A stretch of DNA of 64,000 bases from Paenibacillus sp. 1011MAR3C5 (GTDB lineage Bacteria; Bacillota; Bacilli; Paenibacillales; Paenibacillaceae): contig NZ_QZCF01000002.1 of assembly GCF_003591485.1 (NCBI RefSeq), positions 248,001-312,000 on the forward strand, given 5' to 3'. Under the pieces are notes generated by a model, which saw only the letters and a list, made by a program, of their open reading frames with translations, did not search any database and was not told the origin of the DNA. A program made the position numbers and the translations under genes. How positions within the stretch are numbered: the stretch's first letter is position 1; every line of letters begins with the position of its first letter. This document shows, piece after piece, positions 27,434 to 35,629 of the stretch.

Positions 27434-27493
27434 AAGCGGCTTCTCCCGCTGGCACATGATAGATGTGCCTGCGTGGAGAAGCCGTTTTTTTTT
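27434..27493 (+). terminator. Intrinsic terminator after the DUF92 gene
   Basis: Outer stem CGGCTTCTCC (27437-27446) with GGAGAAGCCG (27475-27484), an inner stem GGCACAT/ATGTGCC, then nine T (27485-27493). Confidence 0.92.
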
Positions 27494-27580
27494 GCTCAAT
27501 TGGCATGATGTGCAAAGGTCAGCGGCGTCTCAGGTTTGTAGACGTAATGGACCAACCAAACATTAAACTTGGCTTGGGCG

Positions 27581-27856
27581 AGTTAGCGTTGTATGGCACC
27601 ACTAATTTATCAATTGCGCAGTTAGGGACGAAATAATGTTGTGTGATACTGCTAAATTGTCATTTTCGTCGTTTTGGGTGAATTAGCGTTGTATAGCACC
27701 ACTAATTTATCAATTGCGCAGTTAGGGACGAAATAGTGTTGTGTGATACTGCTAAATTGTCATTTTTTTCGTTTTTGGTGAATTAATGTCGTACAGCATC
27801 ACTAAATTACCAATTGCGCAGTCAGGTGCAAAATAACGTTGTATGATACACTCCGC
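27581..27856. repeat. 100-bp tandem array built from 50-bp half-units
   Basis: Units start at 27581, 27681 and 27781, spaced exactly 100 bases; the first two are nearly identical and the third is diverged and shortened. Each 100-bp unit consists of two 50-base halves that match at roughly two thirds of positions by my alignment (for example GCGTTGTATAGCACCACTAA against ATGTTGTGTGATACTGCTAA). So the basic period is 50 bp, about five and a half copies. The segment 27531-27580 may be a further decayed half. No coding frame. Confidence 0.85.
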
Positions 27857-27999
27857 TATGAACGTCGAAGTACCCCCAAGCTTAGGATAAACGCAAGAAA
27901 AAGCTTACTGTAATCAACGCTTCTCTCTCCAAATGTATTGCTCTGGCTGTATGCTTCGCAAATTAAAGCTTCGGCTCAATGCTTGCACAAAACCCCACA
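27857..27999. other. Intergenic DNA, nothing recognised
   Basis: AT-rich spacer between the tandem array and the pepF terminator; no ORF with a ribosome site and no clear structure seen. Confidence 0.3.
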
Positions 28000-28043
28000 C
28001 AAAAAGACCTCCACATCCGCAAATATGCGGATATGAAAGTCTT
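28000..28043 (-). terminator. Intrinsic terminator of pepF
   Basis: Arms 28004-28021 and 28026-28043 with a 4-base loop. The three C-A mismatches on the plus strand become G-U pairs in minus-strand RNA, giving an 18-bp stem followed by a T-run (A-tract 28000-28005). The orientation therefore serves the minus-strand gene. Confidence 0.88.
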
Positions 28044-28103
28044 CTTTAGAGTATGCATCGTCAACGACTCATATTGGCAAGCCGTCTTCTCGGGATCATC
28101 TCA

Positions 28104-29906
28104 TTACTTCGCTCTGTTGCTCGTAAGCTGCTCCATCTGAGCAATCAGCTCTTCGAAGACGCTCATTGCCTGCTCGATTGGCTCAGGAGAAGACATATCG
28201 ACGCCGGCTTTCTTCAGGATGTTAATCGAGAAGTCGCTGCCGCCGCTCTTGAGGAAGCCAAGATAGCGTTCAACCGCTGGCTCGCCTTCGTCCAAAATTT
28301 GCTTGGAGAAGCTGGTAGCCGCAGAGAAGCCGGTCGCGTATTTGTACACATAAAAGCTGGTGTAGAAGTGAGGGATACGCGCCCACTCCATCTCGATATC
28401 CTGGTCTACGACCATGCCAGGGCCGTAATACAGCTTGTTTAGATCATAATAAATTTTGCTCAATTCCTGAGGCGTCAGCGACTCGCCCGCTTCCGTGCGT
28501 TCATGGACGATCTTCTCGAACTCGGCAAACATCGTCTGGCGGAAGACTGTCGTACGGAATTGGTCCGCGTAGTAAGTGAGCAGGTACATTTTTTCCTTCG
28601 CATCTGTTGACTTCCCGAGCAAATAATCCATCAGCAACGCTTCATTCAGCGTAGATGCAACCTCCGCCAAGAAGATCGTATACTGAGCATCGCGATAGTT
28701 CTGATTCGTATCGGAGTAATACGAGTGAAGGGCATGGCCCATCTCATGCGTCAGCGTGAACATGCTGTTCAGATTGTCCTTATGGTTCAGCAGTACGTAC
28801 GGATGCGTACCGTATGCTCCCCAGCTGTATGCGCCGCTCCGCTTGCCTTCATTTTCATAGACATCGATCCAGCCTTTGTCAAAGCCCTCCTGCAAGACGT
28901 TCAGATAGTCCTCACCGAGCGGCTTCAAGCTTTCGCTGATCGTTTTCTTCGCTTCATCGAAGCTGATTTCCATATCGAACTCCTCGACGAGCGGGGCGAA
29001 CAAATCGTACATATGCAGCTCATCGAGACCAAGCAGCCGTTTGCGAAGCTCCATATATCGGTGCATAAGCGGAAGATGCTTATGGATCGTATCGATTAGA
29101 TTCGTATACACTTCCTTCGGAATGTTGTCGCCGTACAGCGACATGCCGAGTACAGAGTCATATTTGCGCGCTTTGGCGTAAAAAACATTTTTGTTGACGT
29201 TGGCGTTCAGTGTGGAAGCCATCGTATTTTTCAGCTTGCCGTATGTATCGTACATCGCTTTGAACGCTTCGCGGCGCACATCGCGGTTTTTGCTCTCCAG
29301 AAACTGAATGTAGCGACCATGCGACAGCTCAACTTCTTCCCCTGCTTCGTTTTTCACTTTAGGGAACTTCAAATCCGCATTATTCAGCATGCCGAAGATC
29401 GTGCCGGGCGCAGAGCTGATATTGCCAACCTGAGCCATAAGCGCTTCTTCGTTTTTGGACAATATATGGGCTTTCTGCCGTCTCATCTCTTCAAGCGTGT
29501 GGCGGTACTTGGCAAGCGATTCGTTGTTGATCATCGCATCCAGCTCGCTGTCGGAGAGGCTCAGCACCTCGGGTGTTACGAACGACAACGCTTCGCCGGT
29601 CTCTACGCTCAATTTTTTGGACTTGTCGGAAAGAGCCTGGTTGCCGGGTTCCGCAGTATCTTCGTGATGGCGCATGTTGGCGTATACATAAAGACGCTCG
29701 ACATGGAGGGATAACTCGTCTTCCAGTTCGAAACAAGCCTTAAGCTGGGCAGGATCGCTCAGCTTGCCTTGGAATTGGTCTGCTTTTTTGATCAAGTCTT
29801 TTGCCTTGGCGTATTCTTGATCCCAGGATGATTGATTGGCGAACAAATCTTCCAGCTTCCAACGGGTTTCGACCGCAGTCTCGGAACGTTTCGGTACGTG
29901 ATTCAT
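28104..29906 (-). CDS. pepF: Oligoendopeptidase F (M3B)
   Basis: 600 residues from the usual start. The zinc site is FTLTHEMGHALHSYYS (HExxH) near 385, with the third ligand Glu in FLAEVASTLNEALL about 28 residues later. An N-terminal M3 cap reads RWKLEDLFANQSSWDQEY. The enzyme cleaves short peptides in the cytoplasm. AAGGAGG lies 7 bases upstream of the ATG at 29906. The same frame continues upstream to an ATG at 30026 that has its own GAGGTGATC site and would add 40 residues resembling a Sec signal peptide (see findings). Confidence 0.95.
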   Translation of the reverse strand: MNHVPKRSETAVETRWKLEDLFANQSSWDQEYAKAKDLIKKADQFQGKLSDPAQLKACFELEDELSLHVERLYVYANMRHHEDTAEPGNQALSDKSKKLSVETGEALSFVTPEVLSLSDSELDAMINNESLAKYRHTLEEMRRQKAHILSKNEEALMAQVGNISSAPGTIFGMLNNADLKFPKVKNEAGEEVELSHGRYIQFLESKNRDVRREAFKAMYDTYGKLKNTMASTLNANVNKNVFYAKARKYDSVLGMSLYGDNIPKEVYTNLIDTIHKHLPLMHRYMELRKRLLGLDELHMYDLFAPLVEEFDMEISFDEAKKTISESLKPLGEDYLNVLQEGFDKGWIDVYENEGKRSGAYSWGAYGTHPYVLLNHKDNLNSMFTLTHEMGHALHSYYSDTNQNYRDAQYTIFLAEVASTLNEALLMDYLLGKSTDAKEKMYLLTYYADQFRTTVFRQTMFAEFEKIVHERTEAGESLTPQELSKIYYDLNKLYYGPGMVVDQDIEMEWARIPHFYTSFYVYKYATGFSAATSFSKQILDEGEPAVERYLGFLKSGGSDFSINILKKAGVDMSSPEPIEQAMSVFEELIAQMEQLTSNRAK

Positions 29907-30104
29907 CGTATTCCTCCTTGAGATAGATGGGATGGATTGCTTATGACCGGCTTCCTTCGGAATTGCCGGTTGGGCTGCAGCGCCCTGGGTTAAGGAAAGC
30001 GCAAGCAGCAGGGGAAGCCATTTCATGCTATGATCACCTCGCGAGACACAGTTTGCCCATACTATGCCCTGCCAAGATGAAAGTTATGCCAATTACGTCA
30101 AAAC

Positions 30105-30296
30105 CTAAGTGGCGTCCGCGCCCATTGTGAACAAGCTGTACACGATGAGGAAAAAAGCGAACGCAATCATGGCGATGGAGACTAGCGCCAATCCTCGGCG
30201 CATCTTGGGCGGCAAGGTATCCCGCTTCATGATGATGACGGCCCCGAGGGAAAATGACGCGATAATAAAGACGACGGAAGATGTCATTGGATCCAT
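30105..30296 (-). CDS. Small two-helix membrane protein, unknown function
   Basis: 63 residues with two hydrophobic stretches (~6-23 and ~37-58) separated by a basic loop (MKRDTLPPKMRRG), which suggests both ends outside and the loop inside. AGGAGG lies 14 bases before the ATG, longer than ideal. It is on the same strand as pepF and 78 bases before that gene's alternative start. I do not recognise a family. Confidence 0.6.
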   Translation of the reverse strand: MDPMTSSVVFIIASFSLGAVIIMKRDTLPPKMRRGLALVSIAMIAFAFFLIVYSLFTMGADAT

Positions 30297-30418
30297 ATTA
30301 ATTCGAATTGCCTCCTAAACGTTTCTATGCGTGCGGGTGTAACGTTATGTTCGCTGCCGCTGATTCAAATCCCTTTTATTTGCAGGAAAAACCAGCATGC
30401 ACGGCAATTGGAGTCGGC

Positions 30419-30652
30419 TTACACTTCGCGAAAAGCGTCCATGATCGCCTTCAATTCTTCTTCCCTGCCTTCGAATTTTTCCGCACGGAAACGATTTTCA
30501 GCCCAATGCATCATCTCCGGACGGCCGACGAATGTATGGCATTCCTCGCCCCATTGATCGGATATCTCACGAACGATCAGGGTTTTGCCTTGAACCTCAA
30601 CGGTCAGCATATTATAGTTGTCCTGTTTGTAGATTTGATGTTTTTTAAACAT
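30419..30652 (-). CDS. Conserved-looking small hypothetical protein
   Basis: 77 residues, mixed alpha/beta, soluble and rich in charged residues (GEECHTFVGRPEMMHWAE, KFEGREEELKAIMDAF). A GTG at 30670 lies in frame, but AAGGTGG sits 8 bases before the ATG at 30652. No known domain recognised. Expressed on the minus strand ahead of the small membrane protein. Confidence 0.65.
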   Translation of the reverse strand: MFKKHQIYKQDNYNMLTVEVQGKTLIVREISDQWGEECHTFVGRPEMMHWAENRFRAEKFEGREEELKAIMDAFREV

Positions 30653-30811
30653 AAATTTTTCCACCTTCACCTAAGTTAATTATGGTATAGTTACCATGAT
30701 AGCCATTATGAAGACGCTAAGCAACACGAAGCGGCTGAGATGCCATCATTCCAGCGCAGTTTTGCGCGAGCCGAGATCAGAAGAGACGAGACGAGATGAG
30801 GAGAGATGAAC

Positions 30812-31519
30812 ATGTCAAACACGTTTTATGAGCAAGTAGGCGTCGCCATGACGTGCAGAGGATTCGATGAGTACCGGGCCATGTTTCAATTGAAGGATGA
30901 GGAGCTTGCTGCAGGATCCATATTGGATGTCGCAGGCGGCGGTTCATCTTTTACGGCGGAGGCCAGAAAAAAAGGGTACGACGCGATGGCTGCTGATCCC
31001 CGATATTCAGGTGACATAAGAGCATGGGTAGAAGAGGCGCGTGGGGAGATCGAGGCATCTACAGCCAAGCTGGACGGTCTCAGGGATCGATTTGACTGGG
31101 GTTATTACGGTTCGCTGGAGAACCATCGCAGCGGCAGAGAAAAGTCGCTTATGCTATTTGCCGAACATGTGGCAGCGGCTGAAGGAGAATACCGCTATAT
31201 CGGCGGATCGTTGCCGGAGCTGCCTTTTGACAATAACCATTTTTCTTTAGTGCTTTGCAGTCATTTTCTCTTTTTGTATGCGGAGCAATTCGGTTATGCA
31301 TTCCACGAAGCGTCCATTCGCGAGCTGATGCGTGTATGCAGGCCTGGCGGTACCATTCGTGTATATCCCTTAATGTCGTTGAAATGGGAGCCTTATGAGC
31401 AGCTGGACGAATTAATGGAGGTTGTGCGGAAAGCCGGAGGAACACCGGAAATTCGTGAATCGGGATTGCCGTTTATCCCAGGCTCCGACCGCATGCTTCA
31501 TATTGTGAAGAACCCATAA
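30812..31519 (+). CDS. Class I SAM-dependent methyltransferase, substrate unknown
   Basis: 235 residues. SILDVAGGGSSFTAEARKKGYD near 36-57 is a SAM-binding motif (the usual GxGxG reads AGGGSS), SLPELPFDNNHFSLVLCSHFLFLY near 140 is motif II, and RVCRPGGTIRVYPL motif III. An ATG at 30806 is only 2 bases from GAGGAG; the ATG at 30812 is 8 bases from it. The target cannot be predicted. Confidence 0.8.
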   Translation: MSNTFYEQVGVAMTCRGFDEYRAMFQLKDEELAAGSILDVAGGGSSFTAEARKKGYDAMAADPRYSGDIRAWVEEARGEIEASTAKLDGLRDRFDWGYYGSLENHRSGREKSLMLFAEHVAAAEGEYRYIGGSLPELPFDNNHFSLVLCSHFLFLYAEQFGYAFHEASIRELMRVCRPGGTIRVYPLMSLKWEPYEQLDELMEVVRKAGGTPEIRESGLPFIPGSDRMLHIVKNP

Positions 31520-31540
31520 TCGCCCCACTTTTTACTGAAA

Positions 31541-31569
31541 TTGCAATTTGAAATTCGACTCGGTATAAT
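31541..31569 (+). promoter_or_regulatory. Promoter of the cold-shock gene
   Basis: TTGCAA (31541-31546), 17 bases, TATAAT (31564-31569). The predicted leader of about 40 bases ends with AGGAGGT. Confidence 0.7.
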
Positions 31570-31616
31570 GATCTCACGCTGATGCAATCAGCCGAACATT
31601 TAGGAGGTCATGAACG

Positions 31617-31814
31617 TTGAAAGGTACAGTAAAATGGTTTAACGCAGAAAAAGGCTACGGTTTCATCCAAGTGGAGGACGGGGAAGACGTTTTTGTCCAT
31701 TTCTCCGCGATTCAAAGCGAAGGCTTTAAATCACTGGAGGAAGGCCAGGCGGTCGAATTCGATATTACAGAGGGAAACCGCGGCGCTCAGGCGGCCAACG
31801 TCCATAAACTATAG
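31617..31814 (+). CDS. Cold-shock protein (CspA/CspB family)
   Basis: 65 residues, a single OB fold. RNP1 reads KGYGFIQV (residues 12-19) and RNP2 VFVHF (26-30). It binds single-stranded RNA and DNA and acts as an RNA chaperone. It starts with TTG at 31617, 8 bases after AGGAGGTC; the nearby ATG is out of frame. Its own promoter and a terminator make it monocistronic. Confidence 0.96.
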   Translation: MKGTVKWFNAEKGYGFIQVEDGEDVFVHFSAIQSEGFKSLEEGQAVEFDITEGNRGAQAANVHKL

Positions 31815-31854
31815 GTTTATCGGTCGGATGCAAGCAACAATTAATCGTATGAAG

Positions 31855-31885
31855 AAGGCTCCCTGTGATCAGGGAGCCTTTGTTA
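31855..31885 (+). terminator. Terminator after the cold-shock gene
   Basis: An 11-bp perfect stem, AAGGCTCCCTG (31855-31865) and CAGGGAGCCTT (31870-31880), with a TGAT loop and a short T-rich tail. Confidence 0.8.
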
Positions 31886-31899
31886 TGTTATGGAGCAGG

Positions 31900-32124
31900 T
31901 CATTTTCCGCTTGAGGTGGCTGGAAGCATAAATAATTCCTCAATACTGCTCTCCTGTCGATCCGCTGCGAATCCGGATCTCGTCGGCCTTACTTAAGTCG
32001 CCGGGATAGAATGAATAGAGTTGTTTTGCTGATGGGACAGAGGTGTCCGGTTCTGAATGGCCGCATGCGGCGAGAAAGCAGAGGATAGGAATGAGCAGGC
32101 ATATTTTGGAGCTACGTTAACCAT
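31900..32124 (-). pseudogene. Decayed lipoprotein gene
   Basis: The minus strand has GGAGGTGA and an ATG at 32124, but that frame does not continue the protein. After a shift, one frame reads a classic lipoprotein signal (KICLLIPILCFLAACG, lipobox LAAC), then an acidic linker and ADEIRIRSGSTGEQ, and stops. A second shift recovers SIEELFMLPATSSGK before a stop at 31902-31900. At least two frameshifts are therefore needed to read a roughly 75-residue lipoprotein. It may instead be a sequencing problem, but two nearby errors are unlikely. Confidence 0.6.
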
Positions 32125-32155
32125 CGTGCTCTCACCTCCGTTGCTATCATGTTTG

Positions 32156-32743
32156 TTAGTTGATGCTCTCTAAAAAATGATCGGTACAATTATAGAGTGT
32201 GCATCTCCACTGGTTATGTTGCTGTGAAAGCAAAGTTAAGGAAGCATTATCGATATGGGTGGAAGGATATTCGGCTGGCAATAGATGCTGAAGCGTCAAT
32301 CCGATCCAAGCGCCGTGGGAGATGACGAGGATTCGTTTGTTTGCATAGATGTGGCTTATTTCATTAATCCAAGTAATACCCCGCTTCGCAACTTCAGCGT
32401 ATGGCTCCATTCCTAGGTCCTGCGATCGCCAATCTGCGCCCCATTGCCGCAGCCGATCTTCTTCGGTTGTACCTTCGATTAGACCGCAGTTGATTTCCTT
32501 GAGCCGATCATCATGCTCAATTATGTTGATGCGTATGGCCTTGCGTATAGCTTCCGCTGTTTGACGCGCTCTGGCCAGAGGGCTGGAGAACACGATATCC
32601 CAATGCTCGGCTGATAATCGCTGAGCGATGGCTTGCGCTTGACTATATCCTCTTTCGTTCAGAGGAATGTCGGTCCAGCCTTGTGCTCGATTGCACTCGT
32701 TCCAGTCTGTGATGCCATGCCGGATCAAACCAATCGTTGTCAT
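32156..32743 (-). CDS. Histidine-phosphatase-superfamily (phosphoglycerate-mutase-like) protein
   Basis: 195 residues. LIRHGITDWN at the N-terminus carries the phospho-acceptor His (RHG), SSPLARARQTAEAI the second Arg, EINCGLIEG the acid and VISHGAWIG near 143 the second His. Relatives are broad-specificity phosphatases such as PhoE or CobC-like enzymes. AAGGTGAG is 5 bases before the ATG. The substrate is not evident. Confidence 0.9.
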   Translation of the reverse strand: MTTIGLIRHGITDWNECNRAQGWTDIPLNERGYSQAQAIAQRLSAEHWDIVFSSPLARARQTAEAIRKAIRINIIEHDDRLKEINCGLIEGTTEEDRLRQWGADWRSQDLGMEPYAEVAKRGITWINEISHIYANKRILVISHGAWIGLTLQHLLPAEYPSTHIDNASLTLLSQQHNQWRCTLYNCTDHFLESIN

Positions 32744-32980
32744 TTTCTCACCTTCTTTAATAGCGTTTCGTTTTCAGGCTGTTTAGGCGGTTTTATTGCA
32801 CTCACTGTCATCTAACTGACGATACTTAATTTCCTTACTCTCTGGACCACTTGAACTTATGAATGAGTAAAGGAATGGTCTGGTGAAGCTCTATAAAGAT
32901 AATTTCGTTTGGAAATAGGTGGATTCCTTTTTTGTGGCGTAAAGAGATTATGCAGAGAAGCAGTCTGTGAAAAATCGACA
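32744..32980. other. Intergenic DNA, nothing recognised
   Basis: Spacer between the divergent phosphatase gene and the promoter of the DUF559-like gene. Its small overlapping frames lack ribosome sites. Confidence 0.3.
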
Positions 32981-33009
32981 TTGATTGCTTCCGTCAACCA
33001 GGATACAAT
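32981..33009 (+). promoter_or_regulatory. Putative promoter of the DUF559-like gene
   Basis: TTGATT (32981-32986), 17 bases, TACAAT (33004-33009). It leaves a leader of about 95 bases before the ATG at 33112. Confidence 0.5.
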
Positions 33010-33033
33010 CGAATCAAAAGAATACACCTGCGT

Positions 33034-33078
33034 AAAGAATGCGCTGTTCGTCTCGTATGAGGCTGACAGCGCTTCTTT
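33034..33078 (+). promoter_or_regulatory. Leader hairpin upstream of the DUF559-like gene
   Basis: AAAGAA-T-GCGCTGT (33034-33047) pairs with ACAGCGC-TTCTTT (33066-33078), a 13-bp stem with one bulge, between the putative promoter and the ribosome site. It might attenuate or stabilise the transcript; it lacks a full T-run. Confidence 0.45.
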
Positions 33079-33111
33079 GCGTTATGGGATAAGAAAGGTA
33101 GGCAATCGAAG

Positions 33112-33765
33112 ATGGATGCGTTCTTTGAACAGAAATTTGCAATTTTCCTGGAGGATCAACGGAGTAAAGCGAGTGCCAGACGGCTGGAGATGTTGGAGCG
33201 GGATTTGACGGGAACGATTAAGCTGCTTAGAGAGGTGATTTGGCCAATTTTCCGCAGCTTCGAGGGTATTGAGCTTGAATACGAGATGAGAAGTCCAAAC
33301 GGAGTAACCATGTTTATTGATGTGTTTTATCTACCGTATTGCATCGCTTTTGAGTGCGATGGATATAGTGCTCATGTTGAGACGATAACTAGGGAACGGT
33401 TTAATTTTGAAAAAAGCCGGGTACGATCCATGTTGTTGAAAGGATATGCCTACGTTCCGTTTAGCTGGGATGAGCTCGATAAGAAGTCGGCTTTTTGCAG
33501 AAGTTTTGTATATGAGTTACTTGGGAGATATAGCAGCAGTGAAGTGCTTACACTCTATGAGCGTGAGATTATTCGGTATGCCGCGCAATTGAACCGACCA
33601 TTTCGCTTGAACGATATTTGCGACTGTTTGGGGAAGAAACGTGATTTTAGTATGAAAACAGTAGCTTCACTAATGCAAAAACAGCTCATACAGCCAGCAC
33701 GCCCATTAAGCCAAAGAATTCATGAATATGTGCTTAGTGAGGGGGCATTGCGGCAAATACGTTAG
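33112..33765 (+). CDS. Hypothetical protein with a DUF559/Vsr-like nuclease core
   Basis: 217 residues, no hit that I recognise over the full length. Residues ~65-125 read like the restriction-endonuclease fold of DUF559/Vsr proteins: MFIDVFYLP (Asp), then IAFECDGYSAH (Glu-x-Asp-Gly...His), then a basic helix (RERFNFEKSRVRSMLLKGYAYVPFSW). The C-terminal ~80 residues suggest a winged-helix (DICDCLGKKRDFSMKTVASLMQKQLI). A DNA-processing or defence role is possible. Codon use and lower GC differ from the neighbours, and it lies beside a tandem array. Confidence 0.6.
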   Translation: MDAFFEQKFAIFLEDQRSKASARRLEMLERDLTGTIKLLREVIWPIFRSFEGIELEYEMRSPNGVTMFIDVFYLPYCIAFECDGYSAHVETITRERFNFEKSRVRSMLLKGYAYVPFSWDELDKKSAFCRSFVYELLGRYSSSEVLTLYEREIIRYAAQLNRPFRLNDICDCLGKKRDFSMKTVASLMQKQLIQPARPLSQRIHEYVLSEGALRQIR

Positions 33766-33960
33766 GGCCAAGCTGAGGCTGCTTTTAATGTGTTAGATGT
33801 GTAGTGCGTAATTAAGGTGAGCAGGATTGTTTTGAGTGTAAAAGTAGAAGCGGGGTGCGCCTTTAAAATAGTGCTACGCTATAAATAGACTAAAACGGAC
33901 TCCAAATTGAGAGAAATTTAACAGCAGTTGAGTTAATGAGATGAGAAAATATAGGCCAGC

Positions 33961-34305
33961 GCCCGAGTGAACAGGAATAAATCGGTTAAACCGACTTAAT
34001 AGCAGGGCAAAGTCGGTATCCGAGGGATTAGGTCGTTCAAATCGACTTAAAAGAGAGGGAGCGCCCGAGTGAGCAGGAATAAGTCGGTTAAACCGACTTA
34101 ATAGCAGGGCAAAGCTGGTTTCCGAGGGATTAGGTCGTTCAAATCGACTTAAAAGGGAGCGAGTGTCCGAGTGAGCAGTAAGTCGGTCAAACCGACTTAA
34201 TAGCAGGGCGAAGCTGGTTTCCGAAGGATTAGGTCGTTCAAATCGACTTAAAAGAGAGGGAGCGCCCGATTGAGCAGGACTAAGTCGGTTTAACCGACTT
34301 AGTCC
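33961..34305. repeat. 102-bp tandem array of paired palindromes
   Basis: Units start at 33961, 34063, 34165 and 34264 (spacing 102, 102, 99); the last is cut short. Each unit has two similar halves of about 51 bases, each centred on a palindrome: AAGTCGGTTAAACCGACTTA in the first half and AGGTCGTTCAAATCGACTT in the second. The final copy is a perfect 29-base palindrome with 14-base arms (34277-34305). Flanks 33766-33960 and 34306-34441 hold no gene that I can support. Confidence 0.88.
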
Positions 34306-34441
34306 TAATCAAGCTAGTGTTCAGAGTTACTACTCAGTGTCAAATCTAAATTAACTTGCTACTAGGACCGCCATGGCCCCCTCACTTTAAGGAGTTCATA
34401 TGAGCACACGATTACAACGTAACCACGCACCCCCGCGAACC

Positions 34442-35629
34442 TCACTCCTTCCCATATTTGCTAAGGAAGTAGAGCAGGAAGCCGAGTGCGGCGGCAGTCG
34501 CGACGCCGGCCGCGATATGGTAGAACGCGACGCGTCCAAGCTGCTCATAGACGAGGCCGCCAAGCACGCCGCTGATGAGGCCGGCGACTCCGGTCCAGAT
34601 GACCGTGTAGACGGCCTGGCCGGAGGCACGGAATTCGTTCGGAATCAGCTGCGAGATATAGCGCAGCGCGGTGGAGAAGTAGACGCCGAACGATACGCTG
34701 TGCATCGCCTGAGTGGCGACAATCCAGCGCGGATCCTCGATCTCGCTCAGGAGCCACATGCGCACCCCGTACATGACCGATGCGAAGATCAGGAGCGGGA
34801 GCTCCTTAAATTTATGCCCATATTTGCCCAGCAGGAACAAAATCGGAATTTCGCTGCAGGCCGAGATGAGCAGCGCGAGTCCGATGAGTGAGTCGCTGGC
34901 GCCCAGCTGGCGCATCGTAACAGCCAGGAAGCTCTCATACATGCGGTGTGCGGTCGATACAAGCAAGATAAGCATAAAGAAAAGCATGACATTGCGCTGG
35001 CGCAGCAGCTTGAAGAAGCCGGCAAACTCGATTTTTCGCGTGCTTCCGCGATAGTCTTTGATAAACAGACTTAGGATGATCGAGATCGATACCGTGCAAA
35101 GCGCCACCAGTATCGTCCATTCCGAGCCGATGCCCTTAAGCAGCAGCCCGAAGCCGTAAGCGCTGAGGGCGAATCCCAGCGAGCCGAATATCCGAATCAA
35201 AGCGTAAGGCGTCCCCGTATATTGGCTGGAGAGCAGGATGAGACTGTCGCTCAGCGGGTTCATCGGCGTCTGGAAGAAATAGAACGCGGCCATGACGACG
35301 CATACCATCGTGAAGTTTTCGAGCGGGAACAACAGCGAAATCATGGCAAGCTGCCCGAAAAGCAGTGCGATCAGTATTTTTCGAATGGTCTGAAACTTAT
35401 CGCTGGCAAGTCCAGTGATGATATTGGCGAAGATGGATACGAACAAACCGGAAGAATAGATGATGCCGATCTGGCTCTCCGAGAATCCCTTGGATAAGAA
35501 GTATAACGGAATAAAGGACATGATGAGCGCTTGGGTCGAATACGTGGAGAAGCTGAACGCACGCAGCGCAAGCGTTTCTTTTTGGGCTGTAGGGGATATT
35601 CCGCCGGCAGCGGTGTCAGATGAATTCAT
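34442..35629 (-). CDS. MFS transporter (MFS_1-like / LacY-PPP group)
   Basis: 395 residues, about twelve hydrophobic helices. The N-terminal half has SESQIGIIYSSGLFVSIFANIITGLASDKF, the loop motif of the MFS_1-like group that includes PPP and LacY-type transporters; DSLILLSSQYTGTPYALIRIFGSLGFALSAYGFG is also typical. Substrate unknown; nucleosides, phenylpropionate and sugars occur in the group. GGAG lies 13 bases before the ATG. A GTG-type alternative start cannot be excluded. Confidence 0.85.
   Translation of the reverse strand: MNSSDTAAGGISPTAQKETLALRAFSFSTYSTQALIMSFIPLYFLSKGFSESQIGIIYSSGLFVSIFANIITGLASDKFQTIRKILIALLFGQLAMISLLFPLENFTMVCVVMAAFYFFQTPMNPLSDSLILLSSQYTGTPYALIRIFGSLGFALSAYGFGLLLKGIGSEWTILVALCTVSISIILSLFIKDYRGSTRKIEFAGFFKLLRQRNVMLFFMLILLVSTAHRMYESFLAVTMRQLGASDSLIGLALLISACSEIPILFLLGKYGHKFKELPLLIFASVMYGVRMWLLSEIEDPRWIVATQAMHSVSFGVYFSTALRYISQLIPNEFRASGQAVYTVIWTGVAGLISGVLGGLVYEQLGRVAFYHIAAGVATAAALGFLLYFLSKYGKE

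Noticed and set aside
32909-33208. 99-codon ORF ahead of the DUF559-like gene
   Set aside because: It overlaps the real gene in another frame, covers the promoter and hairpin, and has no ribosome site.
33961-34305. CRISPR array
   Set aside because: Units are repeats throughout with no variable spacers, and no cas genes are nearby.
34400-34891. 163-codon plus-strand ORF opposite the MFS gene
   Set aside because: Shadow frame of the MFS gene; highly charged and without family features.
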